Shown piece by piece: positions 1 through 7,120 of a stretch of 64,000 nucleotides of DNA (within the stretch, counting starts at the first letter, position 1; each line of letters starts with the position of its first letter). The translations under genes were made by a program, and so were the position numbers. This DNA is from Bradyrhizobium guangzhouense (GTDB lineage: Bacteria; Pseudomonadota; Alphaproteobacteria; Rhizobiales; Xanthobacteraceae): positions 4,526,001 through 4,590,000 of the forward strand of contig NZ_CP030053.1 of the NCBI RefSeq assembly GCF_004114955.1, in the 5' to 3' direction. Below the pieces are notes generated by a model. That model was not told where the DNA came from. It did no database searches and saw nothing but the letters and a program-made list of their open reading frames with translations.

Positions 1-133
1 GCACGTTGGGCGGCTGGTTCGCGGGATTGCCGGCGCCCGCAAGAGCGGGCTTCGCGAGCACCGATGCCGCAACACCGGCGCCAGCGGCCAGGAAACTGCG
101 TCGGGATTTCCGGGGACTGTCCATCTTCGACAT
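1..133 (-). CDS. soxC: Start of SoxC, sulfane dehydrogenase subunit (partial, runs off the window)
   Basis: Only the first 44 codons are present. They begin at an ATG six bases after the soxB stop codon on the same strand. The N-terminus has a twin-arginine motif (SRRSFLA, residues 10-16), a hydrophobic stretch and an Ala-x-Ala region, as expected for a folded molybdoenzyme exported to the periplasm. SoxC is the molybdenum subunit of the SoxCD sulfane dehydrogenase, which oxidises the sulfane sulfur held on SoxY. The assignment rests on position (X-Y-Z-A-B-C order) and the Tat signal, since the catalytic domain lies outside the window. Another Tat-exported protein is possible but unlikely. 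Confidence 0.75.
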   Translation of the reverse strand, partial: MSKMDSPRKSRRSFLAAGAGVAASVLAKPALAGAGNPANQPPNV

Positions 134-139
134 CGCTTC

Positions 140-1831
140 TTACGCTCCGGTGACTTTGACCGCTCGGTTGGGTTCGAGGCGAACCGTCTTCTGTCGGGTG
201 AGATAGTTGGCTACGACCTCCCAGATTGGCGGCCCTTCGGTTCCTTCGTTGACGCTGGCCCAACCGGCGACCTGATATTCCCTGGCGGGATCGATCGGCG
301 CACCGGTCTTCAGCAACTGCATGTCCGAGATGCGACTACCTTGCGGCTTCGTGACATCGATCGCGTAAGACAGCCCGCCGATCCGCACCATATCGCCGCC
401 CTGCTGGTAATAGGGATCGACGTTGAAGAGATTGTCGGCGACGTCCTCGATGATCTCCTTCAACCGCGAACCCGTCATGCCCATGCGGTAGACGGCCGGA
501 TACGTGATCGCGGTCGCATTGGTGACGTCCTCGAAGGTGATGTCCTGCCCCGGCAGCACGCTGGTGCCCCAGCGGAAGCCCGGCGACAGCGCGATCTCGG
601 CGTCGCGCTCCTGCATCAACGCCTGGCAGATCAGGTCGTCGAACGTGCCGTTGAAATTGCCGCGGCGGTAGAGCAGCGAGTCCGTCTTGCCGAGGACCTT
701 GGACAGGTCGGACGCAAAGGGCTTGCGCACCTCGGCAATCTTGGCGGCCATCTCGGCGTCCGCCGCGATGACGTCGGAAAACAGCGGGATGAGCTTGTAA
801 CGGAACGCCTTCACCTCGCCATCGCGGACGTCGAGGTCGAGCCGCGACACGAACTTGCCGGACGAGCCCGACGCGATCAGCAGCGTCTTGCCGACCTTGA
901 CCGCCTCGGGCAGCGCGTCATGGGTGTGTCCGGTCAGGATGACGTCGATGCCCTTGACGCGGCTCGCAAGCTTGCGATCGACGTCAAAGCCATTGTGCGA
1001 CAGCAGCACGACGAGCTGCGCGCCATCCTTGCGCGCCTTGTCGACCTGCGCCTGCACGTCCTCTTCACGGACGCCGAACGACCAGTTCGGAATCATCCAG
1101 CGCGGATTGGCAACGGGCGTATAGGGGAACGCCTGGCCCAGCACCGCGATCTTGACGCCGCCGCGCTCGATCATGGTCGAGGCGTCGAACGCCGCCTCGT
1201 TCCACTCGGTGTCGCGGATGTTGAGGCCGAGGAACGGGAAGCCGAGGCCTTCGATCGCCTGCTTGACGCGCTCGGTGCCGTAGGTGAATTCCCAGTGACC
1301 GGTCATCGCGTCGGGCTTGAGCAGCGCCATGCAGTCGATCATGTCCTGGCCGCGCGTCTTCAGCGAGGACCACGAGCCCTGCCAGGTATCGCCGCCGTCG
1401 AGCAGCGCGACCTTGTCGCCGCGCTCGGCGCGGATCGCCTTGATCACGGTGGCGGCGCGATCGAGGCCGCCGATCCGGCCGTAGCTCTTGGCGAGCGCCT
1501 CGAAATCCTCCGACGTCAGGGCATAGGCCGCGGACGAACCGGGCGCGATGCCGAAGCGCGCAAGAAACTCCTTGCCGGTGACGTGCGGCGGAAGGCCCTT
1601 GGCATCGCCGACGCCGAGATTGGTCGAGGGCTCGCGGAAATAGAGCGGCATGAGCTGGCCATGAATGTCGGTCACATGCACCAGCGTGACGTTGCCGAGC
1701 GGCTCGAACGCCAGCAATTCCTTCTCGGTCAGACGCTGCTGCGCGACCGCCCGGGTCAGGTCCGAACCCACACCGGCCGAAAGGGCGGCCGTCGCGGCAG
1801 CAACCTGAATGAACTCGCGGCGAGAGATCAT
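140..1831 (-). CDS. soxB: SoxB, thiosulfohydrolase of the periplasmic Sox complex
   Basis: SoxB hydrolyses the terminal sulfonate from the S-thiosulfonate bound to the SoxY cysteine and releases sulfate. The 563-residue protein starts with a Tat signal (SRREFIQ, residues 3-9). It carries the calcineurin/5'-nucleotidase-type metallophosphoesterase motifs: HVTDIHGQ at 52-59, GGDTWQGS at 146-153, GHWEFTYG from 178, then LSHNG and TGHTHD in the middle. A 5'-nucleotidase C-terminal domain follows. Length is normal for SoxB. The ATG has a plausible upstream GGAG. It follows soxA by 27 bases in the soxXYZABC transcription unit. Confidence 0.96.
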   Translation of the reverse strand: MISRREFIQVAAATAALSAGVGSDLTRAVAQQRLTEKELLAFEPLGNVTLVHVTDIHGQLMPLYFREPSTNLGVGDAKGLPPHVTGKEFLARFGIAPGSSAAYALTSEDFEALAKSYGRIGGLDRAATVIKAIRAERGDKVALLDGGDTWQGSWSSLKTRGQDMIDCMALLKPDAMTGHWEFTYGTERVKQAIEGLGFPFLGLNIRDTEWNEAAFDASTMIERGGVKIAVLGQAFPYTPVANPRWMIPNWSFGVREEDVQAQVDKARKDGAQLVVLLSHNGFDVDRKLASRVKGIDVILTGHTHDALPEAVKVGKTLLIASGSSGKFVSRLDLDVRDGEVKAFRYKLIPLFSDVIAADAEMAAKIAEVRKPFASDLSKVLGKTDSLLYRRGNFNGTFDDLICQALMQERDAEIALSPGFRWGTSVLPGQDITFEDVTNATAITYPAVYRMGMTGSRLKEIIEDVADNLFNVDPYYQQGGDMVRIGGLSYAIDVTKPQGSRISDMQLLKTGAPIDPAREYQVAGWASVNEGTEGPPIWEVVANYLTRQKTVRLEPNRAVKVTGA

Positions 1832-1858
1832 GCCCGATGCTCCTGCATGCTCATCGTT

Positions 1859-2680
1859 TCAATTGCGTACCGACGGCGTCTCGACCGGCAATCCGATGCC
1901 GCGCCAGGCGACATAGAGCTCAAGCGCAAGGAATTCGTCCGACAGCGGCTTGAACGGCTCGGCGCGCACGTCGAACATGCAGCCTTCGAAGCGCTCATGC
2001 AGCGGCACCAGGCGCTGGTCGCGCAGTCGATAGGTCGGAAAGCCATTGGTCTGGCCCTGGCTCAGGAAGTCGGCCCGCATGAACTTGCCGTTGTTGCGCT
2101 CATGACAGGACTCGCAGGCGAGATCGAGCTGACCGTAGCGCGTGTAATAGATCTGCTTGCCGCGCTCGAACCAGGGCGACATCGGCCCGTCAGTCTTCAC
2201 CGTCACGGGCATGCCGTGCGACTGGTAGCGCACGAAAGTCGTCATGTCGGTCAGCTCCTGCGATTTGAATTTCCAGGGCTCCGCCTTCATGTGCTCGCTG
2301 CGGCAGATGTTGATGCGCTGCTCAAGATTGACCGGCTTCTTCAGCCTGTCATCCCATTTCGGCATGGCGGCGCCGACGCCCTTCATGCTGGTCTCGGCCT
2401 CGCCGTGGCAGCTCATGCAGGACTTGCCCTCGCTGCCCTCGACCTTCTTCCAGACGTCCGCCGCGCGCTCCACAGCGAGGAAACCCGGATTTTCGAGATC
2501 GTCGTCCTGCAGTGCGCGAGTCTCCTTGCTGCGAAACTCGTAGCCGGAGATGATGGTCTTGAAGACGTGGCCAGGCGGCGCCGGGATGCCCTTGCGCTCG
2601 GCCTCCTCTGCAAAGGCGACCGTCGCGATCGATGCGGCGGCCACGATCGCAGCGGCTATCCCAACATATCGTGGCGCCAT
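1859..2680 (-). CDS. soxA: SoxA, di-heme c-type cytochrome subunit of SoxAX
   Basis: SoxAX oxidatively couples thiosulfate to the SoxY carrier cysteine in the periplasm. The 273-residue protein has a Sec-type signal peptide (residues 1-24). It has two CxxCH heme motifs (88-92 and 189-193) and a Cys at 234 in the FEGCMFDVRAEP context, which is the active-site heme ligand that carries the persulfide in the family. It is therefore the di-heme form. The ATG at 2680 is chosen because GGGAGG sits five bases upstream; a TTG fifteen bases earlier would overlap that ribosome-binding site. It lies 28 bases after soxZ. Confidence 0.96.
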   Translation of the reverse strand: MAPRYVGIAAAIVAAASIATVAFAEEAERKGIPAPPGHVFKTIISGYEFRSKETRALQDDDLENPGFLAVERAADVWKKVEGSEGKSCMSCHGEAETSMKGVGAAMPKWDDRLKKPVNLEQRINICRSEHMKAEPWKFKSQELTDMTTFVRYQSHGMPVTVKTDGPMSPWFERGKQIYYTRYGQLDLACESCHERNNGKFMRADFLSQGQTNGFPTYRLRDQRLVPLHERFEGCMFDVRAEPFKPLSDEFLALELYVAWRGIGLPVETPSVRN

Positions 2681-2708
2681 CCGAGCCTCCCTCAATGCGC
2701 GATGCGCA

Positions 2709-3035
2709 TCACGCCTTGAGCGCGATCTTCTCTTCGGCGGTGATCACGGTGCCGTCGTCGTCGGTCCAGGAGAACTTGAACGTTCCGGCCTCATCCAGCT
2801 TGGCGTCGAACTGGATGTAGGGATTGGCCGAGATCGCCGGCTCCAGCGCGCAAGAAAACACCGGCTTGCCGTTGAACTCGCAGGCGAACTTGTTGATGAT
2901 CTTGCGCGGAATGGTCTTGCCCTGCGCGTCCTTGCGCTGGCCCGATTCCATGACATGCGAGACCAGGGTCTTGATCTGGATGACCTCGCCCTTGGTCGCT
3001 TCCTTCGGAAGCTTGATGCGCGGTTTGTCTGCCAT
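2709..3035 (-). CDS. soxZ: SoxZ, partner of the SoxYZ sulfur carrier
   Basis: SoxZ forms the heterodimeric SoxYZ carrier on which sulfur intermediates are oxidised. The 108-residue protein has no signal peptide. SoxZ is normally exported as a complex with the Tat-targeted SoxY, and that fits here. It has the family's beta-sandwich pattern, with motifs such as PRKIINKF and the FKFSWTDDDG segment near the C-terminus. A GAGGAG ribosome-binding site precedes the ATG. It sits 18 bases after soxY. Confidence 0.95.
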   Translation of the reverse strand: MADKPRIKLPKEATKGEVIQIKTLVSHVMESGQRKDAQGKTIPRKIINKFACEFNGKPVFSCALEPAISANPYIQFDAKLDEAGTFKFSWTDDDGTVITAEEKIALKA

Positions 3036-3053
3036 CTTTTCTCTCCTCAGCCC

Positions 3054-3506
3054 TCAGCCGCCGCAGCCGCCGATGGTGACCTTGACGGTCTTCTGTTCCG
3101 TGAACAACGAGCCGTCGCTCATCTTCGCGATCGCAACCACGTTTTGCGTGGCCGCGAGCCGGATGCGGATCGAGGCTTCCGCCTTGCCCGACAGCGGCGT
3201 GAAGGACAACGTCGCGACGCCCGCGTTCGGGTTGCCGTCCGCAATGATCATGACGTCCGTGACGTAGGAGACCGCCGTCATCGGGCTTTCGATGTTGATC
3301 GACAGCGGCACGGTGTTGCCGTTCTCCGCGATCTCCGGCAGGTCGAGCGAGATCTTGCCCTTTGCGGGCTGCTTGCCGGCCGTGAACTTCTCGATCCACT
3401 TGGCCGCGTCGTTCGTCACTTCGGCATCGGCCGCCATGGGCATCAGGGTCAGCATGACGAAGCCGCCCCCGAGCGCAAAAGCCTGCCGTCGATTGATGGC
3501 CTTCAT
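3054..3506 (-). CDS. soxY: SoxY, cysteine-bearing sulfur carrier
   Basis: SoxY carries all Sox pathway intermediates covalently on a C-terminal cysteine. The 150-residue protein ends in Gly-Gly-Cys-Gly-Gly (Cys148), the diagnostic swinging-arm motif. The N-terminus has a Tat-type signal (NRRQAF with a following hydrophobic stretch ending near MAADA), which would also export SoxZ. It lies 18 bases downstream of soxX and directly upstream of soxZ. Confidence 0.97.
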   Translation of the reverse strand: MKAINRRQAFALGGGFVMLTLMPMAADAEVTNDAAKWIEKFTAGKQPAKGKISLDLPEIAENGNTVPLSINIESPMTAVSYVTDVMIIADGNPNAGVATLSFTPLSGKAEASIRIRLAATQNVVAIAKMSDGSLFTEQKTVKVTIGGCGG

Positions 3507-3524
3507 TCCTGGTCCTCCTCGCCG

Positions 3525-3980
3525 TCAGTTCAGCGTCTTGAGAAAAGCAACGACGTCCTCGACTTGCGCGGCCGTCAAAATCGACTTGCCGACGAATTCC
3601 GGGCGCACCCGGCTCAAGCCGTCGTTCCTAAAGAACGCGGGCATGACCGTGTTGGTGAAGATGCGCTTGGGGTCGGCGACGATGAGGCGCAATTGCGCCT
3701 CGGTATAGCGGCCGGCCACGCCATCGAGCGACGGACCGAACTCGCCGTGGAATTCCTCGGATTTCAGGCTGGTGACCTGGTGGCAGGCCAGGCAGTTGCC
3801 GAGCGTGCGCGTCAGGAACACCTTCTTGCCGGCCTCGGCATTGCCGGGCGTGCCGGTCAGGGACTTCGGCAGCGAGTCATTGACGACGTCGAGCTTGATC
3901 GGCGCCACGGCCGGCTGCTGGGCAAGAGCGCCTCCGGCCGACAGACACAGTGCAAACGCAGCCACAAGCGAGCGCCGCAT
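3525..3980 (-). CDS. soxX: SoxX, mono-heme cytochrome c subunit of SoxAX
   Basis: SoxX is the electron-transfer partner of SoxA. The 151-residue protein has a Sec signal peptide (1-20), one heme-binding CLACH at 63-67 and a candidate distal ligand Met113 in TVMPAFF. The ATG at 3980 is chosen because the signal peptide starts there and an AGGG stretch precedes it; the open frame extends 23 codons upstream without homology. This is the first gene of the soxXYZABC unit, and a candidate SoxR site lies about 80 bases upstream. Confidence 0.95.
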   Translation of the reverse strand: MRRSLVAAFALCLSAGGALAQQPAVAPIKLDVVNDSLPKSLTGTPGNAEAGKKVFLTRTLGNCLACHQVTSLKSEEFHGEFGPSLDGVAGRYTEAQLRLIVADPKRIFTNTVMPAFFRNDGLSRVRPEFVGKSILTAAQVEDVVAFLKTLN

Positions 3981-4061
3981 GTTCCCTACCCTTATAGCGG
4001 GGTGACGCCCGCTTTTGATCGCGATGGATTCACAGTCCATCAAATTCAATTATGATGATAT

Positions 4062-4077
4062 GTTCATATAAACGACG
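4062..4077 (-). promoter_or_regulatory. Candidate SoxR operator upstream of soxX
   Basis: The sequence GTTC-N8-GACG is a degenerate version of the ATTC-N8-GAAT operator known for BigR/SqrR-type ArsR repressors. Its 8-base spacer (atataaac) matches that of the clean site at 4742-4757 (aaatacac) at six of eight positions. It lies in an AT-rich patch, unusual for this window, about 80 bases before the soxX start codon. The assignment is inferred from similarity between the sites. Confidence 0.45.
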
Positions 4078-4108
4078 GCGTCAAGCGAAATTCGCGAAAC
4101 GCTCTCCG

Positions 4109-4693
4109 CTAGCCATTTGCGCCGAGGAAATCCCTGAACGAGCCGCGCTCATAGGCCCGCTCCCGCACGAAACGAAACATCGACAGGAAATGCGGCGGCT
4201 TGAGATAGCCCGGTGCCCGCGCCACTTCCCGAGCCATCGCCTCCTTCGCCTCGATCCCATCGGACGACGGCGGAAAGAACTGAAATGTCGGGGTGAACCT
4301 GATCGCGTATTTCTGGGCGAGCTCCTTCTCGGTCAACTCCTGGCGGTCGAAATCCGTAACCTTACGGGAGCCGATCAGATTGAGCTGCAATACCTCGAAA
4401 TTGTCGCGGATGTAGGTCGTGATGCCGGCATCGGCAAAGTTCACCAGATGCGTTTCGCGACAATAGGGACAGCCGCGCAGCTCCCACATGATGGCGAGGC
4501 GCTTGCCGCCGGCGGCCGCGCTGTCGAGGTCCTCGCGCAGATCGAGGAAGCTCTGCAGGAACCAGGGCTCGTGATAGATTCCGTCTTCGCCGAGCGCAGG
4601 CTCAGCGGCCGCCGCGCCGCGGCCGGCGGCGAGAGCCGCGCCCGAGGCCAGGGCAAGAAAGCCGCGCCGCGTCGGCGCTCGAAGCATCATCAT
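4109..4693 (-). CDS. soxW: SoxW-like periplasmic thioredoxin
   Basis: This is a thioredoxin-fold protein of 194 residues from the chosen start. It has an N-terminal export signal with an RR pair (TRRGFLALASG, residues 8-18), a redox motif Cys75-Pro-Tyr-Cys78 in the context WELRGCPYCRETH, and a cis-proline segment FTPTFQF. SoxW proteins reduce disulfides on Sox components using electrons delivered by SoxV/CcdA. The start is uncertain. Upstream in-frame ATGs at 4735 and 4729 fall within or next to a -10-like CATAAT, so the ATG run at 4693-4687, just before the signal peptide, is preferred. It is divergent from the gene at 4777. Confidence 0.8.
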   Translation of the reverse strand: MMMLRAPTRRGFLALASGAALAAGRGAAAAEPALGEDGIYHEPWFLQSFLDLREDLDSAAAGGKRLAIMWELRGCPYCRETHLVNFADAGITTYIRDNFEVLQLNLIGSRKVTDFDRQELTEKELAQKYAIRFTPTFQFFPPSSDGIEAKEAMAREVARAPGYLKPPHFLSMFRFVRERAYERGSFRDFLGANG

Positions 4694-4733
4694 GGATTTG
4701 TGCTTTGGAAGATCTTGCGCGTCCGTCATTTTC

Positions 4734-4764
4734 ATTATGATATTCAAATACACGAATGTGACAA
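4734..4764 (-). promoter_or_regulatory. SoxR-type operator inside a promoter-like region of soxW
   Basis: The sequence holds a perfect ATTC-N8-GAAT at 4742-4757, the operator form described for persulfide-responsive BigR/SqrR repressors. Read on the minus strand, it lies between a -35-like TTGTCA (4759-4764) and a -10-like CATAAT (4734-4739). The spacing is 19 bases, slightly long. A repressor bound here would block transcription of soxW and probably also of the divergent gene at 4777. The operator is directly visible; the promoter call is inference. Confidence 0.6.
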
Positions 4765-4776
4765 GGATTTCCGATC

Positions 4777-5496
4777 TTGCGCTGCATTATCGCCCTCTTG
4801 GCATGGCTGGCTTCGACCGCGCTCGTTCTGGGCGTCGAGGCCGGTAAATCTGCTGATTTCGGATCGGCGATGGCGCCGATCATGGCCAATCTGCGCAGCG
4901 CGGCCGGCTATGCGCGCACCGGAAACATTGCGCTGGCCCAGATGGAGACCGACGAGGCGGTGGCCATTTGGAAACGCCTGGAGCCGAACGCCTCCGGTTC
5001 CCTGCCCGCTTACGCGCCAGCCGCGGTATCGGATTTTCTCGACCGGGGGCACGAGCGGTTGACTGCAGCAACGCGCGCACTCGACAGCGGAGACAATATC
5101 GCCGCCGGCCGCGAGCTACTTGCGCTTCGCCAGTCCTTTCATGACCTAAGGCGTCATGCGGGCCTCTACGATCTCGGCGACTGCGTCTTCGAGATATCAC
5201 CAGCGATGGAGAAGCTGCGTGTTGCCGCCACGCGATACGGCGAGCAACCCGCAGCTGCAAACGCCGAGGACACCGTCGCAGCCGCAAGCACGTTCCGCGA
5301 TCGTCTGCAGCGCTGCAACGAATGGGCAAGTCCAGAGATCGCAGAGAAGAGCGAGTTCCGCCGCCTGATCGACGGCGCGATCGCGAGCAGCGGCGAGATC
5401 GCGCATGCGGCGATGGCCGGCGACGGCCCGCTCGTGCATCGCTACCTGATCGAGCTGCAGTCCTACGCCCAGCTGCTCGATTTTCGCTACGGCTAA
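4777..5496 (+). CDS. Unknown exported protein in the sox locus
   Basis: I do not recognise this 239-residue protein. It starts at a TTG with AAGGA upstream and has a clear signal peptide (roughly residues 1-22). The mature part is probably mostly alpha-helical, rich in Ala, Arg and Glu. Two cysteines lie in the mature part, in the contexts DLGDCVFE and LQRCNEW. There is no CxxCH, so it is not a c-type cytochrome, although the helical pattern (LRQSFHDLRRHAGL) recalls c556/c'-type four-helix bundles. It diverges from soxW across the SoxR-type operator and ends four bases inside the convergent ccdA gene, so co-regulation with sox genes is likely. Confidence 0.7.
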   Translation: MRCIIALLAWLASTALVLGVEAGKSADFGSAMAPIMANLRSAAGYARTGNIALAQMETDEAVAIWKRLEPNASGSLPAYAPAAVSDFLDRGHERLTAATRALDSGDNIAAGRELLALRQSFHDLRRHAGLYDLGDCVFEISPAMEKLRVAATRYGEQPAAANAEDTVAAASTFRDRLQRCNEWASPEIAEKSEFRRLIDGAIASSGEIAHAAMAGDGPLVHRYLIELQSYAQLLDFRYG

Positions 5497-6224
5497 CCGA
5501 TACTGGTCAGCCCGGGGAATCGCTCCAGCAGCCATTCAGAGACCGCCGGCATCAGACCGGTCAGGAACATCAGGCCGGTTGCGACCAGAAAGACGCCCAT
5601 CGTCTTCTCGACCAGGCCGAGATGCCGGCGCGCGCGGCCAAGCAGCGCTATGAAACGACCGGTGAAGGCGGCCGCGATCAGGAACGGAATGCCGGTCCCG
5701 ACCGAATAGGCCGACAACAGCAGCGCGCCGCGTCCGGTCGTGTCCTCTGAGCCTGCCATCAGCAGGACCGCGGCAAGGATGGGCCCCGCGCAGGGCGTCC
5801 AGCCGAAGGCAAAGGCCAGCCCCATGACGAAGGCCCCCGCCACGCCGGCCGGCCGATGATCGACCTGCACGGTCGCGCTGCGATAGAGCAGCGGAATCCT
5901 GATGACGCCCAGAAAATGCAGACCCATGACGATGATCAGGCCGCCGGCTACCATGCCGAGGGTCGACAGATGCGCAGAGACGAAGCGACCCGCGATCGAT
6001 GCGGTCGAGCCGAGCGCGACGAAGACCAGCGAAAAGCCCGCCACGAAGGCCAGCGCCGCGACCAGGATACGCGGCCGCAGATCCGGCCTGTCGCCGGACA
6101 GATCCGTGACCGACACGCCAGCCATGTAACACAGGAAGGGCGGCACCAGGGGGAGGATGCAGGGCGACAGAAACGACAAGAGCCCCGCGACAAAGGCCGC
6201 GCCCAGCGTGACGTCCAAGGTCAT
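5493..6224 (-). CDS. soxV: CcdA/SoxV-type membrane electron transporter
   Basis: This 243-residue polytopic membrane protein of the CcdA/DsbD-beta family passes reducing equivalents from cytoplasmic thioredoxin to the periplasm. It has six predicted membrane segments and the two essential cysteines in conserved Pro-rich contexts: Cys22 in LSPCILPLVPP and Cys145 in GWTPCAGPIL. In Sox loci this protein (SoxV) supplies electrons to SoxW and SoxS. A role in cytochrome c maturation cannot be excluded, but the flanking soxW and soxS favour SoxV. It is convergent with the unknown gene at 4777 and divergent from soxS. Confidence 0.88.
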   Translation of the reverse strand: MTLDVTLGAAFVAGLLSFLSPCILPLVPPFLCYMAGVSVTDLSGDRPDLRPRILVAALAFVAGFSLVFVALGSTASIAGRFVSAHLSTLGMVAGGLIIVMGLHFLGVIRIPLLYRSATVQVDHRPAGVAGAFVMGLAFAFGWTPCAGPILAAVLLMAGSEDTTGRGALLLSAYSVGTGIPFLIAAAFTGRFIALLGRARRHLGLVEKTMGVFLVATGLMFLTGLMPAVSEWLLERFPGLTSIG

Positions 6225-6237
6225 TGCGCCTCATCCC

Positions 6238-6253
6238 TAGCACATATACGAAT
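6238..6253. promoter_or_regulatory. Candidate SoxR operator between soxV and soxS
   Basis: Read on the minus strand this is ATTC-N8-GCTA, which keeps one perfect ATTC half-site and the 8-base spacing of the 4742-4757 operator. It sits in an AT-rich patch between the divergent soxV and soxS-soxR genes, where autoregulation by SoxR would be expected. The second half is degenerate, so this is the weakest of the three sites. Confidence 0.35.
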
Positions 6254-6297
6254 TTAATGATATAAAGCGCCCAGGATGTCCAGAGGCCCGTGACCTC

Positions 6298-6669
6298 ATG
6301 AACCGAATCATCGCCCTGCTCGCCGTCACCGTCGCGCTCGCGCTGTCCGCGACGGGATCGCGCGCGGCCGAGCTCGTCATGTTCGAGCGCCCCGGCTGCG
6401 TATGGTGCGCGCGCTTCAACGCCGAGATCGCGCCGATCTACGCCAGGACCGAGGAAAGCCAGGCCGCCCCGCTGCGCCGGGTCGACCTGAACAGCCCCCT
6501 GCCCGCCGATCTCGCCGGAATTGATCCGGGCGCCTTCACCCCGACCTTCGTCGTGGTAAAAGAAGGCCGTGAGATCGGGCGCATTCGCGGCTATCCGGGG
6601 GATGCCTTCTTCTTCGGCCTCTTGGACCGGATCCTGTCCAGCACAGGGTCGGAACCAGCCAGATCGTGA
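6298..6669 (+). CDS. soxS: SoxS, small periplasmic thioredoxin
   Basis: This 123-residue exported thioredoxin-like protein has a signal peptide (1-23) and a CVWC redox motif at residues 34-37 following FERPGC. A TPTFVVVKEG strand contains the cis-proline. SoxS in Paracoccus is required for full Sox activity by reductively activating SoxY. The stop codon overlaps the first bases of the soxR open frame, so soxS and soxR are probably co-transcribed. It is unrelated to the E. coli regulator also called SoxS. Confidence 0.85.
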   Translation: MNRIIALLAVTVALALSATGSRAAELVMFERPGCVWCARFNAEIAPIYARTEESQAAPLRRVDLNSPLPADLAGIDPGAFTPTFVVVKEGREIGRIRGYPGDAFFFGLLDRILSSTGSEPARS

Positions 6670-6704
6670 CCGCTCTTTGGATCTTGCTTAGGGAATTTGA
6701 CGCG

Positions 6705-7055
6705 ATGCCATTGCCAAAGCTGAAGGAGATCGAGGGCTCCGCCGAGCTCGAGCAGATGATCGAGAAGGCGCGCGAGGCGAGCGACATGCTCAAGGCGCTG
6801 TCGCACGAGTCGCGGTTGCTGCTGCTCTGCATCCTCGCCGAGGGCGAGAAGTCGGTGACCGAGCTCGAGCAGTTCCTGGGCGAGCGGCAGTCGACCGTCT
6901 CGCAGCAGCTCGCGCGGCTGCGACTCGATCGGCTGGTGACGACGCGCCGCGACGGCAAGGCGATCTACTACAGCCTCGCCAACGAGGACGTTCGCAAGAT
7001 TCTCACCGCCGTCTACGACGTGTTCTGCGAGCCAGTGCGCCGGCGCCGCCGGTAA
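6705..7055 (+). CDS. soxR: SoxR, ArsR-family persulfide-sensing repressor
   Basis: This is an ArsR/SmtB winged-helix repressor of 116 residues. The ALSHESRLLLL dimer/HTH entry is followed by the recognition region (RQSTVSQQLARLRLDRLV, about 61-78) and the wing (TRRDGKAIYYSL). With the ATG at 6705, cysteines fall at 42 and 108, exactly the numbering of the two sensor cysteines in BigR and equivalent to the pair in SqrR. That supports this start over the GTG at 6666 that overlaps soxS. It probably represses the sox genes in the absence of reactive sulfur species and derepresses when the cysteines are bridged by sulfur. It is not related to the E. coli Fe-S regulator SoxR. Confidence 0.88.
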   Translation: MPLPKLKEIEGSAELEQMIEKAREASDMLKALSHESRLLLLCILAEGEKSVTELEQFLGERQSTVSQQLARLRLDRLVTTRRDGKAIYYSLANEDVRKILTAVYDVFCEPVRRRRR

Positions 7056-7120
7056 CTTTCCGCTCTGGATTTTCGTACCCCTCAGGCGCAAACTGCCCAA
7101 AGAGGCAGAGTAAACATTTC

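Noticed and set aside
341..2719. Very long plus-strand open frame (about 790 codons) across soxA and soxB
   Set aside because: It is antisense to two clearly recognisable sox genes, is rich in Arg/His/Asp with no family motif, and is the usual mirror frame of GC-rich coding DNA.
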